Shown here: positions 1-5,574 of the stretch, piece by piece | Position numbering within the stretch: position 1 is the stretch's first letter | Layout: each line of letters begins with the position of its first letter | NCBI GenBank assembly: GCA_002432555.1 | Contig: DJFO01000272.1 | Location: 2,774 to 8,347 of the forward strand | Direction of reading: 5' to 3' | DNA from: Marinagarivorans sp. UBA5870 | GTDB lineage: Bacteria > Pseudomonadota > Gammaproteobacteria > Pseudomonadales > Cellvibrionaceae | DNA length: 5,574 bases | Program-made: the position numbers and the translations under genes | The notes under the pieces: generated by a model | Seen by the model: only the letters and a program-made list of their open reading frames with translations | Databases searched by the model: none | Told to the model about the DNA's origin: nothing

Positions 1-1770
1 AACACCGCCGCTGGAATGGCTCTGGCCATTGTTGTGCGCGTCACTGCCCATGCTCAAGCTGATAAACGAGAGATCGTTACCCAAGAGAGACTGCAAGCGC
101 ACCACAAAATCGTTTTGGAAAGCCGCCGCGCGGGGATCGGAATTTTGCGCGTTGAACAATTCACCGAATGGATTACTTTTGACCGTAACCAATTTAAAAG
201 TGTTGAGGCCATTGTCATTCGCGACTTTATACTCCTTCAAATTCCAACTGCTGAAGGCGATGAACTGGTTGGTGCGAATCTGCCCTGTGCCTTCCTGATA
301 ATTGCGAATATCAACCACCGGGCGCACGTTGCTGGCCGGGATACCGTTAAAGTAGAAATCCCGCAATCTCGCCGCGCGCACCGCCGCGTCGCTTTCGCTC
401 GACAGACTGTGCCACAGGTTGACTATAGGTGCGCAGCCACTCGCATCACCGGGCACTGGGTTGGGTACCACCGCTTCGAAAATGATGAAGTTGCGACCGC
501 CCGCATTTTGCAAGCCGTAGACCATCCGATATTCTCCACAATCGGAAAGGTCGGCGCGATTCAACAAATCCAAACGGTTGACGAGGCCAATCGCCCGGTA
601 CTGCCCGAGAAATAACGCAGGATCCAAGGCCTGCTTGCCCTCTTCTGGATCCGGCCGACATTCGACAGGGAAGCCATTCAAGGTTGGGCCACAGGGCGTC
701 ACTCCGGTACCGGCGGATTGATCGGCAGGATTCTGCGCGTCCCACATACGGGCGAAAAGGTCCACGCCAGTAATAGGATCTGCAGGGTTGCCCGCCGTCA
801 ACTGAGAGGCCAGCTGATTCATAACACTCGCCAAACTAAAATCGGCCGCGTCGAGGGTGGCCTCGTCGTGGACGAACAGCGAGCGATCCACATCGATATC
901 CGCGGCCACTCGATTGATCTCGATAGAGGTGCTCAACTGCAAGCCGCTGAGCGAGTAAGTAAATACGCCGCTCGGTTTATTCGTCAGGGTGATGGAGCCG
1001 CTTGCGCCCGGCCCAGCTATAGGCACACCGTTTTCCAACAATTCGCTGTCGGGATTGCCCGCTTCCCACTGCACCGTGTAATCGCCGGTGGCTATGTTGC
1101 TGTCGACAAATCCTATGCGGTAAACCGCGACCTTTTTAACGGCGCTAAAATCGCTGCATTGATCGGCCGCATTGCATTGATTAACCCTATAGCCAAAACG
1201 TCCGAGGGCGTGAAAGCCGAAGCCGGCGGAATTGTTCACGGTTTCGAAGACGGTCGTCCAGGTGGTGGGCTCGCCGTTTTCATCCAGCACACTTTCCTGC
1301 ACCTGGTATTTCACCGCGCCGGGGACCGCCGGCCAATCGAAGCCAAAGTTGCTGGAAATGGACTCGATCGGTGTGGCGTCGAGCGGCGGCACCGCCGATA
1401 TTGGCGCGCTGGCATCGACGCAGTCCGGCACAGTGAAATTCCCGCTGTGCGAGCCGCGCATGCCAAAGCTGGCCGTTTGGCCGGGCGGCAAAAATCCGTT
1501 CCAGGTCAAGTTGCGTGCGTTGACCAAAGGTGTCCCGCTCACGCTGGCACCCCAAGCCTCAATGATTCGCGGATCGTCGGCGAAATTCAGATTGACGGAC
1601 CAGCTGTCGATAGCGCTGTCGCCCGTATTAGTTACTACGTACTCTACCCTGTATCCATCCGCCCACTGGTTCTGCGAATGCAGGTTGCAGCTCACGCGGG
1701 CGTGCGCTGGATTCAACCAGGCAGCCACTGTGAGCGCGACAACCGAGCTCATAAATAAATGGGAATTCAT
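1..1770 (-). CDS. Secreted CBM2 / Fn3 protein with large uncharacterised C-terminal domain (3' end cut by window edge)
   Basis: The minus frame from ATG at 1770 is open to the window edge, giving 590 residues with no stop. Residues 1-24 look like a Sec signal peptide: a hydrophobic core, then NPAHA before the likely cut at A24/R25. The n-region is odd in having His but no Lys or Arg. Residues 28-117 match a family-2 carbohydrate-binding module: flanking cysteines C28 and C117, aromatic positions W36, W57, W73 and W90, and the motifs VTNTGDSAIDSW, WNGFLPPGQTASFG and GSHSG. Such modules bind cellulose or xylan. Residues about 122-215 look like a fibronectin-III domain ending YRVNQCNAADQCS, and 216-288 may be a second beta-sandwich. 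From about 295 on is a domain I cannot name, with GQYRAIGLVNRLDL (389-402), CGEYRMVY (411-418) and FIIFEAVVPNP (428-438). I recall similar motifs in uncharacterised proteins of myxobacteria and other Gram-negatives. I recognise no glycoside hydrolase catalytic motif. CBM2 and secretion are well supported; enzymatic activity is unknown. Confidence 0.9.
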   Translation of the reverse strand, partial: MNSHLFMSSVVALTVAAWLNPAHARVSCNLHSQNQWADGYRVEYVVTNTGDSAIDSWSVNLNFADDPRIIEAWGASVSGTPLVNARNLTWNGFLPPGQTASFGMRGSHSGNFTVPDCVDASAPISAVPPLDATPIESISSNFGFDWPAVPGAVKYQVQESVLDENGEPTTWTTVFETVNNSAGFGFHALGRFGYRVNQCNAADQCSDFSAVKKVAVYRIGFVDSNIATGDYTVQWEAGNPDSELLENGVPIAGPGASGSITLTNKPSGVFTYSLSGLQLSTSIEINRVAADIDVDRSLFVHDEATLDAADFSLASVMNQLASQLTAGNPADPITGVDLFARMWDAQNPADQSAGTGVTPCGPTLNGFPVECRPDPEEGKQALDPALFLGQYRAIGLVNRLDLLNRADLSDCGEYRMVYGLQNAGGRNFIIFEAVVPNPVPGDASGCAPIVNLWHSLSSESDAAVRAARLRDFYFNGIPASNVRPVVDIRNYQEGTGQIRTNQFIAFSSWNLKEYKVANDNGLNTFKLVTVKSNPFGELFNAQNSDPRAAAFQNDFVVRLQSLLGNDLSFISLSMGSDAHNNGQSHSSGGV

Positions 1771-1778
1771 AGTCCTTA

Positions 1779-1783
1779 CTCCT
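1779..1783 (-). promoter_or_regulatory. Ribosome binding site of the CBM2 gene
   Basis: AGGAG lies 8 nt before the ATG at 1768-1770. No alternative in-frame ATG lies between this site and at least 1810, so it fixes the start that yields a complete signal peptide. Confidence 0.8.
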
Positions 1784-2014
1784 GTTGATAGGTCATATGA
1801 AACATCGCGACACCGATTCGGAACGACGTCGCCGGCCGGATACTAGCAGAAGTAAATTCTATTTATTTAACACGTTTACACTTCTTTGCATTTCGATGGG
1901 ATCGATCAAACGAACGAAATAAATTAATATCTTCCCGATCAATTACTTAGGGAAAACCCAAAGAAAATCCCGGCATAGATGGTTTTTTTCAATGAAACTT
2001 CTCATCACGCAACA

Positions 2015-2030
2015 CTGTATATAAAAACAT
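2015..2030. promoter_or_regulatory. LexA-like (SOS box) candidate
   Basis: The plus strand reads CTGTATATAAAAACAT. The established E. coli LexA operator pattern is CTG-N10-CAG, and the umuDC-type box reads CTGTATATAAAAACAG, so 15 of 16 positions agree. The one mismatch is the final G, which belongs to the conserved CAG half and weakens the call. The site sits about 245 bp from the CBM2 start and about 190 bp from the small plus-strand ORF, farther than usual for a LexA operator. It may be a chance match in AT-rich DNA. Confidence 0.3.
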
Positions 2031-2113
2031 ATTGTGAAAATACAAATAAGCACCCCGGCCGGGTCGGCGCAAAACCTGCGAAAGGATTCGGCACGACCGC
2101 TCGACTGGAGACA

Positions 2114-2160
2114 CGGGTTGATGAAGGGATAATCAATTGACTGCCGCACTGCTCAACCCG
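2114..2160. repeat. Wide inverted repeat, 8-bp perfect arms
   Basis: CGGGTTGA (2114-2121) and TCAACCCG (2153-2160) are perfect reverse complements separated by 31 nt. Inside, TTGAT (2118-2122) could instead pair with ATCAA (2132-2136), so two mutually exclusive folds are possible. There is no T-run after either arm, so it is not a simple terminator. It could be an operator, part of a leader RNA, or a REP-like repeat. Confidence 0.5.
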
Positions 2161-2172
2161 CGCGCCAGAAGG

Positions 2173-2208
2173 AGCGGTTTCTATAGCGGTTTCTATAGCG
2201 GTTTCTAA
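2173..2208. repeat. Three tandem copies of a 12-bp unit
   Basis: AGCGGTTTCTAT occurs three times head to tail (2173-2184, 2185-2196, 2197-2208). The third copy ends in A instead of T. The near-identity suggests recent slippage. The unit is a multiple of three, so it keeps any reading frame. It lies just before the possible start at 2218 and just after the wide inverted repeat. Confidence 0.9.
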
Positions 2209-2217
2209 AAGGTAAGA

Positions 2218-2400
2218 GTGGTCGAGCTGTCGTTTGACGAGAAAATGTACAGGCCACCGAAGGAAGAACCCAATGCTCAGGTTGTCCAGATGTCACGTCT
2301 GCGATTGAGGAACTGCCGGTTTAGGTGGCGGCCTGGGTGGGACAGCAACCCGTCCCGGTCCCGCGGCGGCGTTATGGGGATCAATCAAGACCTTGTCTGA
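2218..2400 (+). CDS. Possible small protein of 60 residues, unrecognised
   Basis: A GTG start at 2218 follows AAAAGG with about 5 nt spacing, a fair ribosome binding site, and the frame runs to TGA at 2398-2400. The first 25 or so residues (beginning MVELSFDEKMYRPPKEEPN) use ordinary codons. The second half is rich in Arg, Trp and Gly (around RNCRFRWRPGW) and looks less like a real protein. It has no signal peptide, no membrane helix and no domain I recognise. It ends 36 bp before the convergent end of the next gene. The opposite strand is also open across much of this stretch, so coding potential is ambiguous and this may be a chance ORF. Confidence 0.3.
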   Translation: MVELSFDEKMYRPPKEEPNAQVVQMSRLRLRNCRFRWRPGWDSNPSRSRGGVMGINQDLV

Positions 2401-2405
2401 GGAAG

Positions 2406-2457
2406 AAAAAACCTGGCAACACCAATTCGGCCGACCTTAGTGGCCGTTCTTAAGGTC
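2406..2457 (-). terminator. Weak terminator candidate after the 205-residue membrane protein
   Basis: A perfect 7-bp inverted repeat, GACCTTA (2433-2439) and TAAGGTC (2451-2457), spans the stop codon of the upstream gene with an 11-nt loop. An alternative 5-bp GC stem pairs CGGCC (2428-2432) with GGCCG (2442-2446). On the minus strand a T6 tract follows at 2411-2406. The gap from either stem to the T-run is about 15-21 nt, longer than in a classic intrinsic terminator, and the hairpin directly beside the T-run has only 3-4 pairs. Termination here is plausible but not clear. Confidence 0.35.
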
Positions 2458-3054
2458 CAGGTGTTTTTTGCAAAAAGAGAGCGCTTGACGCGCCATCGGC
2501 GAGAGGTGCTCCTTGTGTTTGTCCAGGCACACCACGAGATCGCGCGCCTTGCTGTCGTGGACGTCGTACATAAAATTACCGCCGAGCACGGTTCTGGACG
2601 CCCCTATGGCTTCACAATAATTCGCCGTGAGGCGCAACAATTTATCCATGGCGGATTTAAAAAAGCTATCGGGGGCTTTAGGGAATACCAAGGTGCTATC
2701 GACATAATCGCCGAATTCGGCTTTGCGCGTCGGGTCGCCATTGACGATTTCGCGGCGCAAGAGGTGGGTCAGATCGTCATCGTAACGCGCAAGATACCGC
2801 AGCATGTCCTGGATTTCGGTGCTCTGCGCCAGCTTCAGCAACTCGCGCTTTTGGACCCGCAAGCTGTGCAGGATAAGAAACAGAGTGATCCACAGCAGCA
2901 GAGGCGTTAAAACGCCGCCAAAAAAAGCGCCGAACTCGGCAAAATCGACGGGCGCACCGGCGATTTCAGCCCACGCGGCGCCGTAACCAAAATATAGGAC
3001 CAGCAGCAAAACAATCAGGCATAAACCGGCGAACGCGGCAATCAGAAATTCCAC
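2437..3054 (-). CDS. Two-helix membrane protein with AbiC-like N-terminal region
   Basis: The product has 205 residues. Residues 1-24 form one hydrophobic segment (MEFLIAAFAGLCLIVLLLVL onward) and 46-65 a second one, around GGVLTPLLLWITLFLILHSL. Between them is a short loop containing DFAEFGAFFGG. After the second helix comes a charged stretch, VQKRELLKLAQSTEIQDML, that could be helical or coiled, then a soluble region of about 120 residues, probably cytoplasmic. The pattern FGxFFGG-hydrophobic helix-Q-x-x-EL resembles the N-terminus of the putative phage abortive-infection family (putAbiC, PF16872) and related small membrane proteins. That is recall from motif shape, not a search, and the soluble part is not recognised. 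The GTG start is supported by GAGGT 6 nt upstream. The frame stays open for 47 codons after its TAA. It lies alone between two spacers, with its own promoter candidate. Confidence 0.7.
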   Translation of the reverse strand: MEFLIAAFAGLCLIVLLLVLYFGYGAAWAEIAGAPVDFAEFGAFFGGVLTPLLLWITLFLILHSLRVQKRELLKLAQSTEIQDMLRYLARYDDDLTHLLRREIVNGDPTRKAEFGDYVDSTLVFPKAPDSFFKSAMDKLLRLTANYCEAIGASRTVLGGNFMYDVHDSKARDLVVCLDKHKEHLSPMARQALSFCKKHLDLKNGH

Positions 3055-3060
3055 GGGCGA

Positions 3061-3065
3061 ACCTC
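3061..3065 (-). promoter_or_regulatory. Ribosome binding site deciding the GTG start at 3054
   Basis: On the minus strand GAGGT is followed by 6 nt and then GTG (3054-3052). The nearest upstream ATG, at 3071, is out of frame and lacks this spacing, so GTG is the supported start. Confidence 0.7.
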
Positions 3066-3118
3066 AAGCATTTATTATCGTTAGCCTGCACAGGGCACGC
3101 TGTCGTCGAAATTCACGC

Positions 3119-3147
3119 AATATGCAGGAGCGTTCCGGAAATCACAA
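3119..3147 (-). promoter_or_regulatory. Sigma-70-type promoter candidate for the 205-residue membrane protein
   Basis: On the minus strand TTGTGA (3147-3142, 4 of 6 to the -35 consensus) and CATATT (3124-3119, 4 of 6 to the -10 consensus) are separated by exactly 17 nt. This predicts a transcript start near 3112 and a leader of roughly 55-60 nt. The position is sensible, between the structured terminator region and the GTG start, but the hexamers are only moderate matches. Confidence 0.45.
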
Positions 3148-3175
3148 GCGAGTCTGCCAAGCTTGCCAAACGCTT

Positions 3176-3254
3176 AAAAATTCGCCTGTGATCGGGTCCG
3201 CAACTCGCTGCTCGAAATCAAATCAGCAGCCTCATTGCAGGCGGACCCGGCGAA
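3176..3254 (-). terminator. Large nested stem-loop with T5 tract: likely terminator of the large membrane protein gene
   Basis: The main stem is a perfect 9-bp pairing of CGGGTCCGC (3193-3201) with GCGGACCCG (3241-3249). It is extended outward by TTCGC (3181-3185) with GCGAA (3250-3254), leaving a 7-nt bulge at 3186-3192. It contains an inner hairpin GCTGCT (3207-3212) with AGCAGC (3225-3230). On the minus strand the outer stem runs straight into TTTTT (3180-3176), as expected for an intrinsic terminator downstream of the stop at 3273. The three stacked helices make it more elaborate than most terminators, so a structured RNA or REP-like element is an alternative. Confidence 0.65.
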
Positions 3255-3255
3255 C

Positions 3256-3272
3256 GGGCAGCGACGCTGCCC
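3256..3272. repeat. 17-bp near-perfect palindrome abutting a stop codon
   Basis: GGGCAGCGACGCTGCCC has 8-bp perfect arms around a single central base. On the minus strand it begins on the base after the TGA of the large membrane protein gene (3273-3275). As RNA it would form a strong 6-bp GC-rich stem with a 5-nt loop. There is no T-run directly after it, so it more likely protects the mRNA 3' end or forms part of the larger terminator region. Confidence 0.7.
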
Positions 3273-5574
3273 TCATTTATCTTCAGATTGAGGCGGTACG
3301 GGAGCTTGTCTCACCGGTGTGAACCAGTAGCCCTGCACGCCTATATTGCGCCATGCCCAAGGCAGCCAGCGCATCAGCGCAAACGCTAACCACAGGGACC
3401 ACATGAGCATTGCGAGACGGTAGGCCCAAATGGGTAAGGTCACGACCCACGCTTGTGGCAGAGCGCCCGCCGTGTGGTCCTGGTACCACTGGAGGTGAGT
3501 TGCGCTGGAGTTATTGCCGACCACCAGCATGTCCGGTTGGGACAGAAGCGACACCGGAATACTGCTGAAGAGCGCGGCGAATACACCAAGCGAGAGAAAA
3601 AAGAGGCCGATCTGCAGCAGGTTAAACAGGTGATCTTTTGGTTCGCTACTCCGCTTCCCACGGAAATAGAGCGCGATAAACCATGCGGCGATCAGCGCGA
3701 GCACGTAGAGACTGATGGTCGCGACTCCAAGGCTCAGCAGTACCCACTCATAGGTTTTCAGCGGAGTGGTGCCGCTTCGCGCAAGCCCAATCGCCAGCAG
3801 AAGCACCACAATCAGGACGCCCCAAAAAAGCAGCGCGGGTCCCACGGCGGGGCCACCTACGAATAGCAGCCAGCGGTCTGCCGGCAGGTTCATCCGCAGA
3901 CGCAAATTGGTCGCGGGCATACCGAGATCCAGTCCCGGCATGACGGTTTGCAGGCCGCCCGCGCCGGCAGTCAACCACATCACCTGAATCTGATGGGTGC
4001 CGGGATTGACGGGAATCTTCAGCCGATTTTCGCTGTGGCTGATCGGCGTCTCGCTGCCGTCGATCAGCACCCGTTGCAGTTGCGCCCCCGCGGGCAGCGG
4101 GAGGTCGTAATGCTCGCCCTGCGTGGCCCGCACCTGCAACTGCAGGGCGAAATTGTCGGCGCGTTTGCCAACCGTCTGGGTTAATTCAACCCCATCCACG
4201 CTCAATTGGCGCCCTTCGACGGCTGTCGGCCGTGTTATGGCCAGAGCGATCGACTCTCCCGGCCAGGGCTGCCAACGATTCGCGCTGCCCGCCACCGCGG
4301 GGACACCGGTGACGGCGGCGTGCCAGCTCGGTGAAATGTCGAGGGTCCAAACCTCCGCCCACGGCCGGTTTTCCGGTGCGACCAGCGTCAACTCGGCAAA
4401 TGGCTTGAGCGTTGATTGCCAGGTAAAACTCGCCTGCTGCGCTGCCAGGCGCACATCCATATTGCCGTCTTTGACCTGCCCGCTGCTGGGGGCCTCGCCC
4501 GGCAGCAGCGGCACCGCTAGGTTGATCACACCGTCCGCGGGCGCTATGCGGTCAACCACGGTGGTGACCGTCCACTCGAGTCCGACCGAGATCTGTCGGC
4601 TGACCGAAACATAGGGCGGGATAGGGTCGGGCAAAAGCCGCTCGCCCTCTGCCTCAGCCTGCAGCTGTTCGCGCTGCAGCTGCAATACTTGACTCAGTTG
4701 CGCAGCGTTGGGCTCCCCGCTGCTGCGCCAGGCGCGCAGGCTGGTTTGCACATTGTGCAGCGGCAGTTCAAATACGAGCGCAATTTGCTCTCGACCTGAG
4801 GTACTTCCCTGCAACACCACTTCGTGGGCGCCGGCGGTCAATCGCACCCAAAGTCGGCCGTCCTGGCTTTTGAGCCAGGCGGCGTTGCGACCGTCGACCA
4901 CCACGTTCTGCGGATACCAAGCGTCCACCTGGGCGGGCAAAGGGAAGGCGATATCGGACGCGGCGTGGACTTTCATCCGCACTCGGAGCTGGTCGTTGTC
5001 ATCGTCGATACGTACAGCTTCGATGGCGGCGCAATCCGGCAGGCAGGGGGGCGGTTGAATCAGTCGGGTCTCCAGGGTTTTCAGCAGCGCTTCGTCCACC
5101 AGCACTTGCGCGTCGAGCTGCGGCGCGGGCAGAAGCGCACCCACCAGCAGAAGAGCGGCACTGGCTTTAAATGGCCAGAAGCGTACCGGCCAGGCGGGCA
5201 GCTGCGCGGCGAACTGCCGCAGGAGCAACATTGCCAGGCACAGCGGCAACAAAATCGCCGCGACGTAGCCGATGCGGTTGAGCCAGGGCGCCGCCAGATA
5301 CAGCTGCACTTCTTCTTCCGCCGTCACGGGTCCGCTCCAGCGCAAACTGGCCTGATGCCAGCGCCAGTCGGGCAGGCCGGGCCCCACCTGAATTTTCTGC
5401 CCCGGATCGTAATTTTGCTGTTGCGGCGGCGAGCTGACCGCTTGGGAAACCCCCACCATACGCTTCGCCATACTGCGTTCCACGTACTCGTCGGCAGCGT
5501 CGCTCAAGGCTTCCGGCGCGGACGCCGAGGCAAAATCGCCGTCCGAGGCGCGAATTCCGCTCACAACCACCTCT
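3273..5574 (-). CDS. Large conserved multi-pass membrane protein of unknown function (5' end beyond window)
   Basis: The frame is open from the right edge to TGA at 3273-3275, giving 766 residues; the true start is probably upstream. Numbering below begins at GTG 5570, which is unlikely to be the real start. Hydrophobic segments lie at about 99-118 and 137-150. A long beta-rich, probably periplasmic region (about 155-565) follows, and then four helices near 576-596, 608-634, 648-674 and 712-734. Telling motifs are GPGLPDWRWHQASLRWSGPV (63-82), PPPCLPDC (173-180) with a possible disulfide, and LPADRWLLFVGGPAVGPALL (562-581). I recognise these from large uncharacterised membrane proteins of about 1,000-1,400 residues in gammaproteobacteria, but no function is established. 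Residues about 289-310 (QLSQVLQLQREQLQAEAEGE) may form a short coiled coil. Confidence is high that it is a real gene, low on its role. Confidence 0.85.
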   Translation of the reverse strand, partial: EVVVSGIRASDGDFASASAPEALSDAADEYVERSMAKRMVGVSQAVSSPPQQQNYDPGQKIQVGPGLPDWRWHQASLRWSGPVTAEEEVQLYLAAPWLNRIGYVAAILLPLCLAMLLLRQFAAQLPAWPVRFWPFKASAALLLVGALLPAPQLDAQVLVDEALLKTLETRLIQPPPCLPDCAAIEAVRIDDDNDQLRVRMKVHAASDIAFPLPAQVDAWYPQNVVVDGRNAAWLKSQDGRLWVRLTAGAHEVVLQGSTSGREQIALVFELPLHNVQTSLRAWRSSGEPNAAQLSQVLQLQREQLQAEAEGERLLPDPIPPYVSVSRQISVGLEWTVTTVVDRIAPADGVINLAVPLLPGEAPSSGQVKDGNMDVRLAAQQASFTWQSTLKPFAELTLVAPENRPWAEVWTLDISPSWHAAVTGVPAVAGSANRWQPWPGESIALAITRPTAVEGRQLSVDGVELTQTVGKRADNFALQLQVRATQGEHYDLPLPAGAQLQRVLIDGSETPISHSENRLKIPVNPGTHQIQVMWLTAGAGGLQTVMPGLDLGMPATNLRLRMNLPADRWLLFVGGPAVGPALLFWGVLIVVLLLAIGLARSGTTPLKTYEWVLLSLGVATISLYVLALIAAWFIALYFRGKRSSEPKDHLFNLLQIGLFFLSLGVFAALFSSIPVSLLSQPDMLVVGNNSSATHLQWYQDHTAGALPQAWVVTLPIWAYRLAMLMWSLWLAFALMRWLPWAWRNIGVQGYWFTPVRQAPVPPQSEDK

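Larger units (their letters stand above)
1771..2217. other. Long non-coding spacer upstream of the CBM2 gene
   Basis: No convincing gene is visible here on either strand. The part nearest the CBM2 gene, roughly 1850-2045, is much richer in A and T than the coding regions, as expected of a promoter and regulator-binding area. I see several weak -10-like hexamers on the minus strand (for example TAGAAT and TAGTAT around 1837-1859), but none has a good -35 at proper spacing, so I call no promoter. The part from about 2050 is GC-rich. It contains a 10-bp palindrome CCCGGCCGGG (2054-2063), a wide inverted repeat and a tandem repeat, the last two listed separately. A 68-codon minus-strand reading frame (1943-2149, GTG start) has no ribosome binding site and no protein-like features. 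Confidence 0.7.
3055..3272 (-). other. Spacer between the large and small membrane protein genes
   Basis: This 218-bp spacer holds, in minus-strand order, the 17-bp palindrome, the nested stem-loop with its T-tract, the promoter candidate and the ribosome binding site. Beyond the structures it contains a direct repeat TTGGCA-AGC-TTGGCA around the palindrome CAAGCTTG (near 3160). I see no protein-coding ORF supported by a start site. The arrangement argues that the 205-residue protein is transcribed separately from the upstream gene. Confidence 0.7.

Noticed and set aside
718..1758. Long plus-strand reading frame of 346 codons opposite the CBM2 gene.
   Set aside because: It is antisense to a frame with a clear signal peptide, CBM2 and Fn3 features, and its own translation has no recognisable features.
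1868..1884. TGTAAACGTGTTAAA on the minus strand as a LacI-family operator.
   Set aside because: Its two halves match each other at only about four of seven positions, too poor to call an operator.
1943..2149. Minus-strand 68-codon reading frame starting at GTG.
   Set aside because: There is no ribosome binding site, half lies in AT-rich spacer, and the translation shows no domain, signal or helix pattern.
2041..2217. A c-di-GMP (GEMM) or other known riboswitch in the spacer.
   Set aside because: I searched by eye for conserved riboswitch core motifs on both strands and found none, only simple inverted and tandem repeats.
2440..2910. Plus-strand 156-codon frame opposite the small membrane protein.
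   Set aside because: The minus frame has two clean membrane helices, a ribosome binding site and a promoter candidate; the plus frame has none of these.
5540..5573. EVVVSGIRAS at the right edge resembles the N-terminal plug lead of TonB-dependent receptors (EEVVVTGIR).
   Set aside because: The rest of the protein has helical membrane segments and no beta-barrel or TonB-receptor features, so this is a short coincidental likeness.

Overview
The window is a chromosomal stretch with three substantial genes, all on the minus strand, and one unusually structured non-coding region. In transcription order, right to left, they are: a large multi-pass membrane protein whose N-terminus lies beyond the right edge (3273-5574); a 205-residue two-helix membrane protein (2437-3054); and a secreted protein with a cellulose-binding module whose C-terminus lies beyond the left edge (1-1770). 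I see no tRNA, rRNA, CRISPR array, transposase or integrase.

The likely host is a Gram-negative, probably gammaproteobacterial, polysaccharide degrader of the Cellvibrio/Saccharophagus/Teredinibacter kind. This is inferred from the family-2 carbohydrate-binding module (CBM2) placed straight after a signal peptide, the fibronectin-III-like domain with a Cys-pair ending, the large inner-membrane protein family, and fairly GC-rich coding sequence beside AT-rich spacers. No marker gene proves the genus.

Layout. 1-1770: CBM2, one or two Fn3/Ig-like domains, and a large uncharacterised C-terminal domain. 1771-2436: a long spacer. Its AT-rich half (about 1850-2045) holds a near-consensus LexA-type site. 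Its GC-rich half holds a wide inverted repeat, three tandem copies of a 12-bp unit and a possible small plus-strand ORF. 2437-3054: the small membrane protein, with a GTG start, a good ribosome binding site and a plausible sigma-70 promoter. 3055-3272: a spacer with two stacked inverted repeats, the larger running straight into a T5 tract, probably the terminator of the upstream gene. 3273-5574: the large membrane protein.

Nothing shows that the three genes form one pathway. The spacers, the terminator-like structure and the separate promoter suggest they are transcribed independently. The CBM2 protein would act outside the cell on plant polysaccharide. The small protein has an N-terminal region like those of putative abortive-infection (AbiC-type) membrane proteins. 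The large protein belongs to a widespread but functionally unknown family. The most promising leads are the uncharacterised domain delivered by the CBM2 and the possible defence-related membrane protein.
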